Assembly (NCBI GenBank): GCA_964545715.1
Contig: CAZJHX010000010.1
Coordinates: 55,420 to 119,419 of the forward strand
DNA length: 64,000 nucleotides
Direction: 5' to 3'
Source of the DNA: CAZJHX01 sp964545715
GTDB taxonomy: Bacteria; Myxococcota_A; UBA9042; GCA-2863065
The position numbers and the translations under genes were made by a program. A model generated the notes under the pieces. It was not told where the DNA came from, ran no database searches, and saw only the letters and a program-made list of their open reading frames with translations. Shown here in pieces: positions 52,544 to 61,922 of this stretch (position 1 is the first letter of the stretch; each line of letters starts with the position of its first letter).

Positions 52544-53410
52544 TCACGCCGTCTGGCCTCGGTGACCGCGACTGGCTGGGGCGCCGCTTTTTGGGGGGGG
52601 CGGGGATGGCAGCGTATTCACAGGCGGCGGCGGCTGGGGCGGGTCCTCAGCGACGGCCAATTTCGTGCCGCGTCGGATCGCGAAATACGCCTCCTTGAGC
52701 GTCGCTTGAATATCCACGATCGCCGTGCGCGCGCCGTCGCTCTTGGCCTTGGCGTTCTCCGCGTGATACGCGGCCACCAGGTCGAAGTAGGCCTCGCGCG
52801 CCTGCTCTCGTCCGGCTTCGGCCGGCAGGCCCAACCGGTCTCGCGCCGGCTGATGACGCAGCTCGTAAAGCTCAAACCGCAGGCGCACCAGCTGGTCCTC
52901 GGTAGACTCGCCCGGCGCTGCCTCCGCCGGCGGCGCCGGGGCGGCCTTCTTCTCGGCCCGCCGCATCTGAGCGCGCGCGGCCTTTCTGGCGGTCTCCCAC
53001 GCGGCCGCAGCCGCCTCTTCGGACGAACGGGTGCGGGGCTGCATCGCCTCTTCAACCCGGGCCACGAGCCGGTCGCGCTCCAGCGGGGTGTGCAGCCACG
53101 CCGTCACGCCCAACATCCGCGCAAAGGACTTCAACCGCTCCAACTGGCTCCCGCGGGCCGAGGTGACCGCGATGGTCGGGGTCGGTGAGCCGCCGGCCAT
53201 CTCGCGCAGGCGTGCGATCGTGCCCAGCGCCGTCATATGTCCCGGCTCCAGGTGAAAGACGACCAGCGAGAAGACGTGGCCCGCAAACAGGTCCACCACC
53301 TCGGCCGCGCCGTCTGCCGGAGTCACCGCGTATCCCAGCTCGCTCAACCAGCCCATGAGCGGCGCCGCGATAGCAGCGTCATCGGCTACCAACAGTACGT
53401 GTCTAGACAT
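52544..53410 (-). CDS. Atypical response regulator (receiver domain, degenerate)
   Basis: 288 codons as read. ATG 53410 behind GGAGGCGATCTG. The receiver-like domain (1-120) has VLLVADDAAIAAPL with the acidic pair, VVFHLEPGHM where the phospho-acceptor Asp would be (here His/Glu), TSAR, and TPLERD in place of KPxxxx. The phosphorylation site is therefore probably lost. A basic/Ala-rich helix (AARAQMRRAEKKA) and a J-domain-like segment (LGLPAEAGREQAREAYFDLVAAYH) follow. The frame then hits a C8-A5 homopolymer, shifts, and stops soon after; the natural end is in the other frame (see 52237-52485). It overlaps the DUF4388-like gene by 1 bp. Confidence 0.75.
   Translation of the reverse strand: MSRHVLLVADDAAIAAPLMGWLSELGYAVTPADGAAEVVDLFAGHVFSLVVFHLEPGHMTALGTIARLREMAGGSPTPTIAVTSARGSQLERLKSFARMLGVTAWLHTPLERDRLVARVEEAMQPRTRSSEEAAAAAWETARKAARAQMRRAEKKAAPAPPAEAAPGESTEDQLVRLRFELYELRHQPARDRLGLPAEAGREQAREAYFDLVAAYHAENAKAKSDGARTAIVDIQATLKEAYFAIRRGTKLAVAEDPPQPPPPVNTLPSPPPPKSGAPASRGHRGQTA
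52588..52600 (-). other. Homopolymer frameshift site (C8-A5 on the minus strand)
   Basis: Plus strand TTTTTGGGGGGGG. Read as given, it puts the response regulator out of frame into an early stop; deleting one base joins an open 117-codon C-terminal end. It is either an indel error, a contingency locus, or a slippage site. Confidence 0.7.
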
Positions 53411-54681
53411 CAGATCGCCTCCTGATTGCGCATGAACTCGGGCTTCAGCGCGTTGATGCAGGCCTTCGTCTCGGGGGTCGGGAACAGCTCGTCCACGCAC
53501 TCGTACAGCTTGCGAGCCAGGCTCCTCTGCGCTCTGAACTCCGCGGCCTTCGCCTGGGCAAAGATCAGCTCGGAGCTATGCAGCAGCTGGTCCTCCATGA
53601 CCATCGAGCGCCGATACGCGATCCGCTGTTTGCGGTCCTTGAGAAACTGGTACGAGCCCTCGACCAGCTGGTAGATCTCGGCGGCGATCTCCGTCGTCTC
53701 GGGGCGCTTTCCGAGGCGGTCGTAGCGTGCGGTCAGCCGATCGAAGTTCTCCTGCAGGTCGTCCGGGTGGGTCGACCAATGCCCGTCGAGACGGACGAAG
53801 TGATTTGCCTTCAACAGCCGCTTCAGCGTCCTGGCAAGGGCCGCGTGCGTCTCGTCCTCGTGCACCATCCCCTGGCCGCTGATGTCCGCGATGCCGAACA
53901 CGAACAGCTGCAGCAGCAGGCGCGCGACCTCGTTTTTGGACAGGATCGACACCGTGAAGAGCTCTTCCACCCGATACTCGCCGGTGATCGTGTGGTCGAT
54001 CGCGTGCCGCTCTCGGGTCTCCAGCCCGATCGTATCCAGCAGCGCGGTCTTAGCCGGGTCCACCGCGATGTATCTGTGCAGGATGGGGGCGAGCAGCGTC
54101 TCCAGATCGCGGTAGTACAGGCGGCGGGCGCGGTTTCTCAGCACGTGCGCTAACAACGAGACAATGTCGAGCGTTATCGCGGTGGACAACGATGACTCGC
54201 CGACGGCACTGGATGGCGCCACAAACAGCTGCCCGCTGGTGATCTCGGTGGCCTCCTCGACCCGCTTTACGTAGACCGCGCTAATCGCATGAGCGAGCTG
54301 CGCGGGGTCCAGCGCGTGATGCTTGTGGAGGGAGCGCGCCAGGTCGGCGCCGGTCTTCTCGCAGTGCTCGATGGCGCGCTTGATGTCGCCGGTCGCCCCG
54401 ACACCCTCCTCGAAGATCTCCGAGAGCAGGGCCTCATCGTCTGTGGCGTCGTCGCTGGAGGCGTGAATGAGGGCCCCGCGCCGCAGCATGAAGGCATATG
54501 ACTTCTCGGGCGCGCGGATGCCCACAAGTCCTGTGAACGATCTCGTCGCGAGCGCATAGAGGACCCTAAACGGCGACTCCCCGACCAACGCGTTGACGTC
54601 CTGTCCGGCGTCGATCGACGAGCCCACAAAATCTCCGACGCCGCCGCTGGCGTGGAGAGGGCTGGTCAAGATCTCGACCAT
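53410..54681 (-). CDS. DUF4388-like signalling protein
   Basis: 423 aa, no signal peptide. The N-terminal ~115 residues resemble DUF4388/PATAN proteins: LVGESPFRVLYALATRSFTGLVGI, KSYAFMLRRGALIHASSDD, followed by a long helical region (LARSLHKHHALDPAQLAHAIS). A second all-helix part contains NHFVRLDGHWSTHPDDLQENFDRLTARYDRLGK, a J-domain-like stretch that resembles the one in the neighbouring response regulator. DUF4388 proteins often link to two-component systems in this lineage. It is the first gene of the pair, overlapping the regulator by 1 bp; a 45-bp divergent spacer separates it from the receiver gene at 54727. Confidence 0.8.
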   Translation of the reverse strand: MVEILTSPLHASGGVGDFVGSSIDAGQDVNALVGESPFRVLYALATRSFTGLVGIRAPEKSYAFMLRRGALIHASSDDATDDEALLSEIFEEGVGATGDIKRAIEHCEKTGADLARSLHKHHALDPAQLAHAISAVYVKRVEEATEITSGQLFVAPSSAVGESSLSTAITLDIVSLLAHVLRNRARRLYYRDLETLLAPILHRYIAVDPAKTALLDTIGLETRERHAIDHTITGEYRVEELFTVSILSKNEVARLLLQLFVFGIADISGQGMVHEDETHAALARTLKRLLKANHFVRLDGHWSTHPDDLQENFDRLTARYDRLGKRPETTEIAAEIYQLVEGSYQFLKDRKQRIAYRRSMVMEDQLLHSSELIFAQAKAAEFRAQRSLARKLYECVDELFPTPETKACINALKPEFMRNQEAI

Positions 54682-54726
54682 GACCCCTTCATTGTACCAG
54701 TCGGATCCGCGTAGTACCGTGGAGAT

Positions 54727-55140
54727 GTGGCGCGGTCAGCCGAGATTCTACTGGTCGATGACAACGAAGCGGACATCGAACTCACCATCGAGTTGTTTGC
54801 TGAGGCGCGGATCTGCAACGACCTTCACATCGCCCGCAATGGGCTTGAGGCGCTCGAATTCCTGCGGGACGAGTCGACGCCGCTGCCAGATCTGATCCTC
54901 CTTGATCTCAATATGCCGGTCATGAGCGGGTGGGAGGTGCTGGAAGCACTGAATGCTGACGAGGGTCTACGCTCCATCCCGGTCGCGGTGCTCAGCGCGT
55001 CGGCTGCTGGCATCGACGTGGTGCGCACCTACGACCTGCCCGTTGCTGCTCACGCGGTGAAGCCGGTCGGGTTTCAGGGCATGCTGCAGATCATTCAGGC
55101 GATTCCGGGTTTCGCGGTGCAGGTCGTCCGCGACGAGTGA
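54727..55140 (+). CDS. Single-domain response regulator (Rcp1-like)
   Basis: 137-aa receiver domain. ILLVDDNEADIELTIELF has the acidic pair (DDN), LILLDLNMPVMSGWEVL carries the phospho-acceptor Asp, AVLSAS the Thr/Ser, and HAVKPVGF the Lys. All key residues are present, so it should accept phosphate; length and DLNMP motif match Rcp1-type receivers that pair with phytochrome or hybrid kinases. The GTG at 54727 is used. No kinase lies next to it. It is convergent with the lipoprotein at 55141 (adjacent stops). Confidence 0.9.
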   Translation: MARSAEILLVDDNEADIELTIELFAEARICNDLHIARNGLEALEFLRDESTPLPDLILLDLNMPVMSGWEVLEALNADEGLRSIPVAVLSASAAGIDVVRTYDLPVAAHAVKPVGFQGMLQIIQAIPGFAVQVVRDE

Positions 55141-57474
55141 TCAGGGCGCAACCACCGCGCCGCTCAGCACGATATTGCCGTCGATGACCTTCTTGGAGGT
55201 GGGCTCAAACGTCACCAGCGTGCCGGGTGGAATCCCGGGCAACAGCGCGCCGGCGTCGATGGTCGGGATCGGGTAGGCCGCGCCCAGACCCGCGATCATG
55301 TCTTTGACGAACAGCTCCGCCACGTTCTTGGTCAGCAGCGACTCCACCAGCGCGTCGATCGCCGGGATGGCGCTGGAGCTCTTGACCACGTCTGCGCCCA
55401 CCGCGGTGACCCCGAGCACGTCGACGCCCAGCGTGTTGAACCCGTTCGCGCCCTTCTGCAGCTTCAGCGCGATCTGGATCTTGAAGGTGCCGTACAGGTC
55501 GATCTGCGTGGCCTGGCCGTTCAACGAGAAGTCCAGATGCGCGAACGCGTCGCCCAGCTGGATCTCGGTCGCGCCGGCCGGGTCGCAGCTGGTCAGGACG
55601 ATCGGCGGCAGCAGCGGGTCGATGTCCATCACCAGTCCCTGGCCGCCGAACTCGGACAAGGCGTCGCCTAAATCCGCTTCGGTCAGCGTCGTGTTCAGCT
55701 GTCCGCCGCGCCAAAGCGCATGCAGAAGCTGGTTCACCAGGTCTGAGCTGAGGTAGCTCTCCACCGCCGCGAGCTTGGGCAGCGGGGAGTCCGTGAGCCC
55801 GCCGCAAGCCGGACCCAGATCGACACAGCAGTCACCCAGCGCGGCGCAGGAGTTGTCGCACCAGCACCCGCCGGGCGCCTGGCCGCCGCAGTTGCCGACG
55901 CAGCTGTCGTCGCCGCCCTCCAGCGGCGCCTGCCCGCACGCAAGCCGCTGTAGTGAGCCGGGCGACTCGTGGGTGTTGTTCTTGGGCGCGCCGACCCCGA
56001 CGTTGGCCGCAAGCTCCACCCCGGCGCTGGAGAACGCCGCTGAGTTGGGTGCGACCCGGATCTGCACGTACGTCTTCTCCGTCTTCTGTCCCAGCGCTGG
56101 CAGGTAGAAATCCAGCGTATAGTCGGCGATGTCCGCCAGCATGCCGTTGATGAGCGGCACCAGGTTGGTCGGGATCCAGGCCTCGAGCTCGGACTCCACC
56201 TTGGCCGCCAGCTTGCCCTCGAACCAGTTGATGGCGAAGTTCAGCACCGAGACCAGGCCCTCCACGACCTCCACGTCCAGCTTGCTAATCGTGACCTCCA
56301 CGCTGTCGAGCTGCGTGTCGATGGCCCCCTCGGTCACGTTGACCACCACGTCTGCGTCCAGCGAGATCGTGCTGGCGCTGATCCATCCGGCGGCATCCGG
56401 GCACGGACCTGAGGCGTCCACCCAGGCCTTGAAGTTCTTGAGGACGGCCGACAGGCTCAGGCCGTCGGCCGTCGGGTTGATGTCGACCTTGCCGCACGTG
56501 TAGGTCACGTCCGCGGCGACCACCGTGTACTTGCAGATTACGCCCGGCTCCTGCCCCGGCGGAAACAGCGGGTTGGGCAGCACCGCGCCGATGTCAAAGC
56601 CCTCCAGCAGCATGGTGACCATGGTCGCCAGGTCGTCGAGGTCGCCCGTGTCGTTGTCGTCGAAGACCTGGTCGTCCAGCCAGAAGCCGCCCGAGCCGCC
56701 CAACATGGTCAGGTCGCCGGGCGTGCCCGCGGCATGGAACGCGTGGCCGTACAAAAACGCCTGAAAGACGCGCTCTTTCTGGCCGAACTCATCCTTGCCG
56801 ATGACCTCCAGCAAGTTGACGCCGACCTCGGCCTGCACCGAGGTCTCAAAGGCGCCCTGGGCGTCGGGCGTGACGGCGGCCCCATTGACCGTCACGGTCG
56901 GAGCCGCGCTGCCGCCCGAGGTGATCGTGCCGGTCACCGTCACCTTCTTATCGCCCGTCAGCGTCGCGCCGCGCTGGGGGGACGTGATCGTCATGGCCAG
57001 CTGGCACTGCGGCTCGTCGATGAACTGGTGTTTGCACTCTTTGTTGATGCAGAAGTCCTGGGTGCAGGCGTTCTGGTCGTCGCAGGTCACAAGGTCGCCC
57101 AGGCATTGGCCCCCGTCGCAGGTGTCGTTTTCGGTGCAGGGATCATCGTCGTCGCAGGTCGCCGTGGTGTAGCTCTTGGCGCACGCGCCTTCCTCGCACG
57201 TGAAGGTGTTGCACGGGTTGCCGTCATCGCAGTCGGCTGCCGTGGTGCAGTCCGGGGGAGGGCCGGTGTCCTCGCCGGTGCTGTCGGTCGGTCCGGTGTC
57301 GTCGCCCGTGTCGTCTGCGCCGGTGTCCGTGGTGTCGCTGGGGTCGATGATGCCGGTGCCGCCGGTGGTGTCGTCGCCGGCCGGCCCCTTCTCGACCACC
57401 TTGGGATCGTCGCCGCAGGACGCGAGCGCCAGGACCCACGCAGCGCAGAAGAGAATCAGTAGAGGTCGAGTCAT
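55141..57474 (-). CDS. Predicted BPI/TULIP lipid-binding lipoprotein with SMB-like insert
   Basis: 777 aa. Signal ends VLALASC. Residues ~50-150 are a Thr/Asp linker and Cys-rich CDDxxPC units; ~160-240 an Ig-like module (SPQRGATLTGDKKVTVTG). From ~271 the order of segments follows the BPI/LBP fold: FAINWFEGKLAAKVESELE (helix pairing), YLSSDLVNQLLHALWRGGQL, a LLPPIVL strand, VESLLTKNVAELFVKDMI, and AYPIPTIDAG...VIDGNIVLSGAVV as the last strand. An inserted Cys-rich stretch (about 520-558: SCVGNC, CWCDNSC, GDCCVDLGPAC) has the spacing of a somatomedin-B domain. It would bind lipid at the surface. It is a tandem paralogue of the next gene, 3 bp apart. Fold assignment is by eye. Confidence 0.78.
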   Translation of the reverse strand: MTRPLLILFCAAWVLALASCGDDPKVVEKGPAGDDTTGGTGIIDPSDTTDTGADDTGDDTGPTDSTGEDTGPPPDCTTAADCDDGNPCNTFTCEEGACAKSYTTATCDDDDPCTENDTCDGGQCLGDLVTCDDQNACTQDFCINKECKHQFIDEPQCQLAMTITSPQRGATLTGDKKVTVTGTITSGGSAAPTVTVNGAAVTPDAQGAFETSVQAEVGVNLLEVIGKDEFGQKERVFQAFLYGHAFHAAGTPGDLTMLGGSGGFWLDDQVFDDNDTGDLDDLATMVTMLLEGFDIGAVLPNPLFPPGQEPGVICKYTVVAADVTYTCGKVDINPTADGLSLSAVLKNFKAWVDASGPCPDAAGWISASTISLDADVVVNVTEGAIDTQLDSVEVTISKLDVEVVEGLVSVLNFAINWFEGKLAAKVESELEAWIPTNLVPLINGMLADIADYTLDFYLPALGQKTEKTYVQIRVAPNSAAFSSAGVELAANVGVGAPKNNTHESPGSLQRLACGQAPLEGGDDSCVGNCGGQAPGGCWCDNSCAALGDCCVDLGPACGGLTDSPLPKLAAVESYLSSDLVNQLLHALWRGGQLNTTLTEADLGDALSEFGGQGLVMDIDPLLPPIVLTSCDPAGATEIQLGDAFAHLDFSLNGQATQIDLYGTFKIQIALKLQKGANGFNTLGVDVLGVTAVGADVVKSSSAIPAIDALVESLLTKNVAELFVKDMIAGLGAAYPIPTIDAGALLPGIPPGTLVTFEPTSKKVIDGNIVLSGAVVAP

Positions 57475-57477
57475 CAG

Positions 57478-60400
57478 CTACTCCGCGTCCCCGGACAGCA
57501 CGGTGCGGCCGCCCTTGCGATACACGCTCTTGAGGTCCAGCGACACCGCCGTGCCCGCCGGGATGGCCGCTGAGAACCCGTCCAGCGGGATCTCCGGCAC
57601 CGGAATCGCAGCGAGCACGCCGCCGCCCAGATCGTCGAGCATGGGTGGAATCACGTGCTCCAGAATAAGGAACTCGAGGGCGGGTTTCACCCCTGCCATG
57701 TCCTCGGGCAGCGTATCCATCTCCACCCCGGTGAAGAGCAGCTTGCCGAGCTTGAGCCCGACCTCCTTGCCGGCTGCCCCGCTCTGGACCACGGCTTTGA
57801 CCGCCACGCGCACGCTGGCCCAGGCCGTCAGGTCCACCGTCTGCACCCCGAAGATCTCCACCGACGCGTCGATCTTGATGTCGCCCAGGCCGAGCACAAG
57901 CCCTTTGCCGGGGTCACAGTCGCTGATGACCGGCGGCAGCATGAAGCTGACGTCCAGCGCCTTCACGTCCACTTCGTACTCCGACAGATCGACGCCGCCC
58001 GTGACCGAGGCCGGCGCCGCGCCTTCGAAGGCGCCGCCCCACCACAGCGCAAACAGCGCCTGGTTGGCCAGGTCGTCGTTGATGGCAAACTCGATCTGGC
58101 CCTGCTTCAAGAAGCTGAAGGCGCCGCTGCTGCCTCCACATCCCTTGCGCAGGACCGAGCCCGGCGCCATGTGAGGGGTCTTCTTGGCAAACGGCGTCAG
58201 CGACGCGCCCACGTCGAAGTAGCCTCCGGTCTCGTCGAAGTCGGCGCCGGACAGCTTGGCGATGAACTTCAGCGTGGTCGGCGGTCCGAGGAATCCCGGG
58301 ATATCCAGGTCGGTCGTGACCGCGATCTTCTCCAGCGCGGCGCTCAGCTGCTGCGGAAACTGGCTGAGCTGACCGACGACCTGCTCCTCGATGTTGTCGG
58401 CGACCGTGCCCTCGAAGAAGTTGAAGATCCAGTTGAAGAGGAACCCCGCGACGCCGCTGAGCTTGATGTCCAGGTTCTTCACGGTGGCCTTTTCGTTGGC
58501 CATCGTCACCGTCAGGTTGCCGTCCGCCTGGGCGGTGATCGCCATGTCCAGCGACACCTGCATGGAGTCCGCCGTGACCTTGGGCGAGGCGTCGATACAG
58601 GCAAAGCCCGCGCCCTCTGCTTTGAGGTCCGTCTTCAGGTCTGGAAACGTGACGATCGTGCGCAGCGCACCGTTTACCGGCTTCAGATCCACGACCGGAT
58701 CCCCGATGCTGAAGCTCTTCACTTTGATGGTGTAGGTGCACCAGCCGACTTTGTAGGTGCCCAGCGGGTTGGGCACGCTGCCGGCGATGTCGGCGTTTTC
58801 TATGATCAGGGTGACGACGGTGGCCAGGTCGTCGATGTCCGAGGTGTCGTTGTCGTCCCAGACGGTCTTTGACGTGTAGAGCGATGCGCCGGTGGGGATG
58901 CTGGCGCCGACGCCGTGGTATTCGGGGGCCCAGGTGTACGCGCGGACGGCGGCTTGCTCGCCGTTGAGGGCCGTCGTGACGCGCACGTCCAGCACGTTCA
59001 GGCCGACCTTGGGCGACAGGGCCACCGAGAAGTTGCCGGACGCGTCCACTGTGGCGGTTTTGCCGTTGATCTTGAAGCTCTTGATCGAGCCGCCCGGAAC
59101 CGTGACCTTGCCCTTGGCAGTGACGCCCGCCGGTCCTTTGAGCGAGGCCGCGCGAGCGGGGCTGGTGATCACGATGTTGGCGGCGCAGCCGGGCGCGCCG
59201 ACCGGGATGTTGAGGCAGCCCAGCGTGGGCACCGGGATGTCCAGGGTGCACTCGTTGGCGTCGTCGCACAGGTCGCCGCTGCTGTCGACGCAGGCGCCGT
59301 CGGGGTTGCACACCTTTCCGGCCGCGCACGTGCCGCACGACCCGCCGCAGCCGTTGTCGCCACAGCTTTTGCCGGCGCATTGGGCCACGCAGCTGCTGCA
59401 CCCGCACTCGGTCTCGCACTTCTCCGGGTCCTGGGCGGCGTCGGCGCACAGGCTGTCCCATTTGTTGTCGCAGCAGAAGGCGTCCTGATCGCAAACGCAC
59501 TGCTGGCAGGCGGCGTTGAGCGAGCAGCCCGGTCCCTCTTGCGCATCGCAGCACGTGTCTTCGACCACCGGCGGCTCACCGGACTCGACTGTCAGCGTGT
59601 ACGCCCCTGAGACGTCCGCGCCCCAGCCGTCGACCACGATGAACACCCAGTCGCCGGCGGACAGCGTGACGGTCACGGTCTCCGCCTTGCCCGCGCCGAC
59701 CTGCTCGTCGGCGCCCAGGCAGGTGCCGTCGACGTCGGCGCAGTCCTCCACGATGTACAGGTTGGAGTCGTACTCCGCCGTCAGCGTGATCGTGTGCTTG
59801 CCCGAGGCAGCCGGCTTGAACGCGTAGACCTGCTCGGGGGCGTCGGCGCCCCATCCACCGCTCTCGGGTGGGCATGCGCCCGTGCTGTAGCCGAGCTCGG
59901 AGAGGCTGCCGGTCGTGTCGCCGTTGTGGACGTAGGGCAGGGGGCCGACCGTGATGGTGTCGGGACATGCGCCGGTCGGGATGTCGATGCACTGGCCGGT
60001 CTCGCAGGTCTGGTCATCCGCGCACTCGCCACAAACGCCGCCGCAGCCGTCGTCGCCGCACTTTTTGCCCGCGCACGCCGGCGCGCACCCGCCCGGGGTG
60101 ATCTCCAGCTCGTAGGGTCCGGCAGCGCCACCCCCCCAGCCATCCACGACCACGTATACGGTGTCGCCACCCAGGTCTACGATGACCGTCTCGGGCTTAC
60201 CGGTGCCGATCTGCTCGTCAGCGGCCAGGCAGGTGCCGTCCACGTCCGCGCAGTCGGTGACGACGTACAGGTTGGAGTCGTATTCCGCCGTCAGCGTCAT
60301 GGTGTAGACGCCCGGGGCGGGTGGCGTGAACGCATAGACCTGCTCGGGAGAGGCGGCACCCCAGCCGGTGGTCTCGCCGGGGCAGGCGTTGTTGCCGTAG

Positions 60401-61800
60401 CCGAGCACCTGGTCGCCGACGGATGTGTCTCCGGACAGGGTCACCGGCGCCTGGGCGACCGGGCTGGCGTTGGGACAGCCGCCGGACAGCGCGACGCACT
60501 TCCCCGTGTTTGTGCACTGCTCGGCGTCCGCACACGCGCCGCAGCTGCCGCCGCAGCCGTCGGGACCGCATTGCTTGCCCTGACAGTCGGGGTCGCATCC
60601 CGCGCCGTGGATCTCGAGCATGTACGAGCCGACCTCCCCGTCACCCCAGCCGTCGACCACGATGAAGATCACCGCTCCAGCGGTCAGCGTCAGGTCCACG
60701 GCCTCGGGCTTGCCGTCACCGATCTGCTCGTCGGCGGCCAGGCAGGTGCCCGCCACGTCGTTGCAGTCGGCCACCACATAGAGCGCGGAGTCGAAGTTTT
60801 GCGACGACAGCGAGACCGTGTAGGCACCGTCATCCGGTGCGGTGAACACGTAGACCTGGTCCGGGGCGGCATCGCCGGCGCCCTTGGCCTCGCCGGCGCA
60901 CGCGTCGTCGGGATAGCTCATCGAGTCGCTCTTTTCGGCTGTCTCGCCCAGGACCGCGTAGGGGAATGCGTCCACCACAATCGCCTCGGCGCAGCCGCCG
61001 CCCGGCGCGACACACTGCCCGTCGTTGCTGCACAGCTGCCCGTCGGCGCACGACCCGCAGCTTTGCCCGCAGCCGTCGGGGCCACACTGCTTGTCCGCAC
61101 ACTGAGGCGCGCAGTCGCTGGCGCAGAGCCACTCTCCGGTGCAGACCTGGCCCTCGGCGCACGCGCCACACGAGCCGCCGCAGCCGTCGTCACCGCACTG
61201 TTTGCCCCCGCACGTTGGCTGACACAGGCCGCATTGTCCTTCGTCGGTGCAGCTTAGTCCGGCGGGGCAGGTCCCGCACGAGCCACCGCAGCCGTCGTCA
61301 CCACACTGCTTTGTGGTGCAGTCTGGCGCGCACGTCCCGCAGGCCCCGTCCGTACAGACCTCGTCGGGCGCGCACGTGCCGCAAGTGCCGCCGCAGGTGT
61401 CGTCCCCGCACACCTTGTCGGCGCATTGGGGCTCGCACTCGGTCGAGTAGCAGATCCCGTCGCCGCCGCAGGTCTGCTCCGCCGTACACTCACCGCACGA
61501 TCCACCGCACCCGTCACCGCCACAGACCTTGCCGTTGCACGCCGGCTCGCAGTGCTCCGGTGTGACGCACTGGCCGGCGATATTGCATATCTGGGTGCCC
61601 TCACAGGTGCCGCACTGGGTTCCGCAGCCGTCGTCGCCGCACTCTTTGCCCGCGCAGTTGGGCAGGCAGTAGGCGTCCGCGTGGTTGATGTCGGTGGCGC
61701 TGTTGGACGGGTTCGGCACCAGGTTGTTTGCGTTGTCACCACCGCACGACAAACCCCACCCACTCGCCGCCAGGATGGCGAGGACGCTCAAAGTGCGCAT
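57478..61800 (-). CDS. Giant lipoprotein: Cys-rich repeats, three PPC domains, BPI/TULIP-like C-terminus
   Basis: 1440 aa. Signal ends GWGLSC. Residues ~35-260 are six or so repeats of CAGKxCGDDGCGGSCGxC type. Three PPC (pre-peptidase C-terminal-like) beta domains follow at about 277-398, 443-568 and 617-740, each with AxPExVYxFTxP and VVDGWGxGxxGxYxLEI in outline. A Cys block (CCDAQEGPGCSLNAAC, FCCDNKWDSLC) and an Ig-like module lead to the TULIP-like domain (about 975-1440): FNWIFNFFEGTVADNIEEQV, DDLANQALFALWWGGAFEG, MLPPVISDC, FLILEHVIPPMLDDL, AIPVPEIPLDGF and RTVLSGDAE match the paralogue segment by segment. The ATG has a strong GGAGGAAT site. A surface lipid-binding or lipid-transfer role is proposed. 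Confidence 0.82.
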   Translation of the reverse strand: MRTLSVLAILAASGWGLSCGGDNANNLVPNPSNSATDINHADAYCLPNCAGKECGDDGCGTQCGTCEGTQICNIAGQCVTPEHCEPACNGKVCGGDGCGGSCGECTAEQTCGGDGICYSTECEPQCADKVCGDDTCGGTCGTCAPDEVCTDGACGTCAPDCTTKQCGDDGCGGSCGTCPAGLSCTDEGQCGLCQPTCGGKQCGDDGCGGSCGACAEGQVCTGEWLCASDCAPQCADKQCGPDGCGQSCGSCADGQLCSNDGQCVAPGGGCAEAIVVDAFPYAVLGETAEKSDSMSYPDDACAGEAKGAGDAAPDQVYVFTAPDDGAYTVSLSSQNFDSALYVVADCNDVAGTCLAADEQIGDGKPEAVDLTLTAGAVIFIVVDGWGDGEVGSYMLEIHGAGCDPDCQGKQCGPDGCGGSCGACADAEQCTNTGKCVALSGGCPNASPVAQAPVTLSGDTSVGDQVLGYGNNACPGETTGWGAASPEQVYAFTPPAPGVYTMTLTAEYDSNLYVVTDCADVDGTCLAADEQIGTGKPETVIVDLGGDTVYVVVDGWGGGAAGPYELEITPGGCAPACAGKKCGDDGCGGVCGECADDQTCETGQCIDIPTGACPDTITVGPLPYVHNGDTTGSLSELGYSTGACPPESGGWGADAPEQVYAFKPAASGKHTITLTAEYDSNLYIVEDCADVDGTCLGADEQVGAGKAETVTVTLSAGDWVFIVVDGWGADVSGAYTLTVESGEPPVVEDTCCDAQEGPGCSLNAACQQCVCDQDAFCCDNKWDSLCADAAQDPEKCETECGCSSCVAQCAGKSCGDNGCGGSCGTCAAGKVCNPDGACVDSSGDLCDDANECTLDIPVPTLGCLNIPVGAPGCAANIVITSPARAASLKGPAGVTAKGKVTVPGGSIKSFKINGKTATVDASGNFSVALSPKVGLNVLDVRVTTALNGEQAAVRAYTWAPEYHGVGASIPTGASLYTSKTVWDDNDTSDIDDLATVVTLIIENADIAGSVPNPLGTYKVGWCTYTIKVKSFSIGDPVVDLKPVNGALRTIVTFPDLKTDLKAEGAGFACIDASPKVTADSMQVSLDMAITAQADGNLTVTMANEKATVKNLDIKLSGVAGFLFNWIFNFFEGTVADNIEEQVVGQLSQFPQQLSAALEKIAVTTDLDIPGFLGPPTTLKFIAKLSGADFDETGGYFDVGASLTPFAKKTPHMAPGSVLRKGCGGSSGAFSFLKQGQIEFAINDDLANQALFALWWGGAFEGAAPASVTGGVDLSEYEVDVKALDVSFMLPPVISDCDPGKGLVLGLGDIKIDASVEIFGVQTVDLTAWASVRVAVKAVVQSGAAGKEVGLKLGKLLFTGVEMDTLPEDMAGVKPALEFLILEHVIPPMLDDLGGGVLAAIPVPEIPLDGFSAAIPAGTAVSLDLKSVYRKGGRTVLSGDAE

Positions 61801-61922
61801 GATTCCTCCACAACTTGCACTGGTACGCGCCCATGTTACACGGTTGCGCCCTCAGATATCCTTTGACTGCAACATGTATCATCGATGAAGATGCGGCCCT
61901 CGCTCAAGCTGTGAGGTTCACG

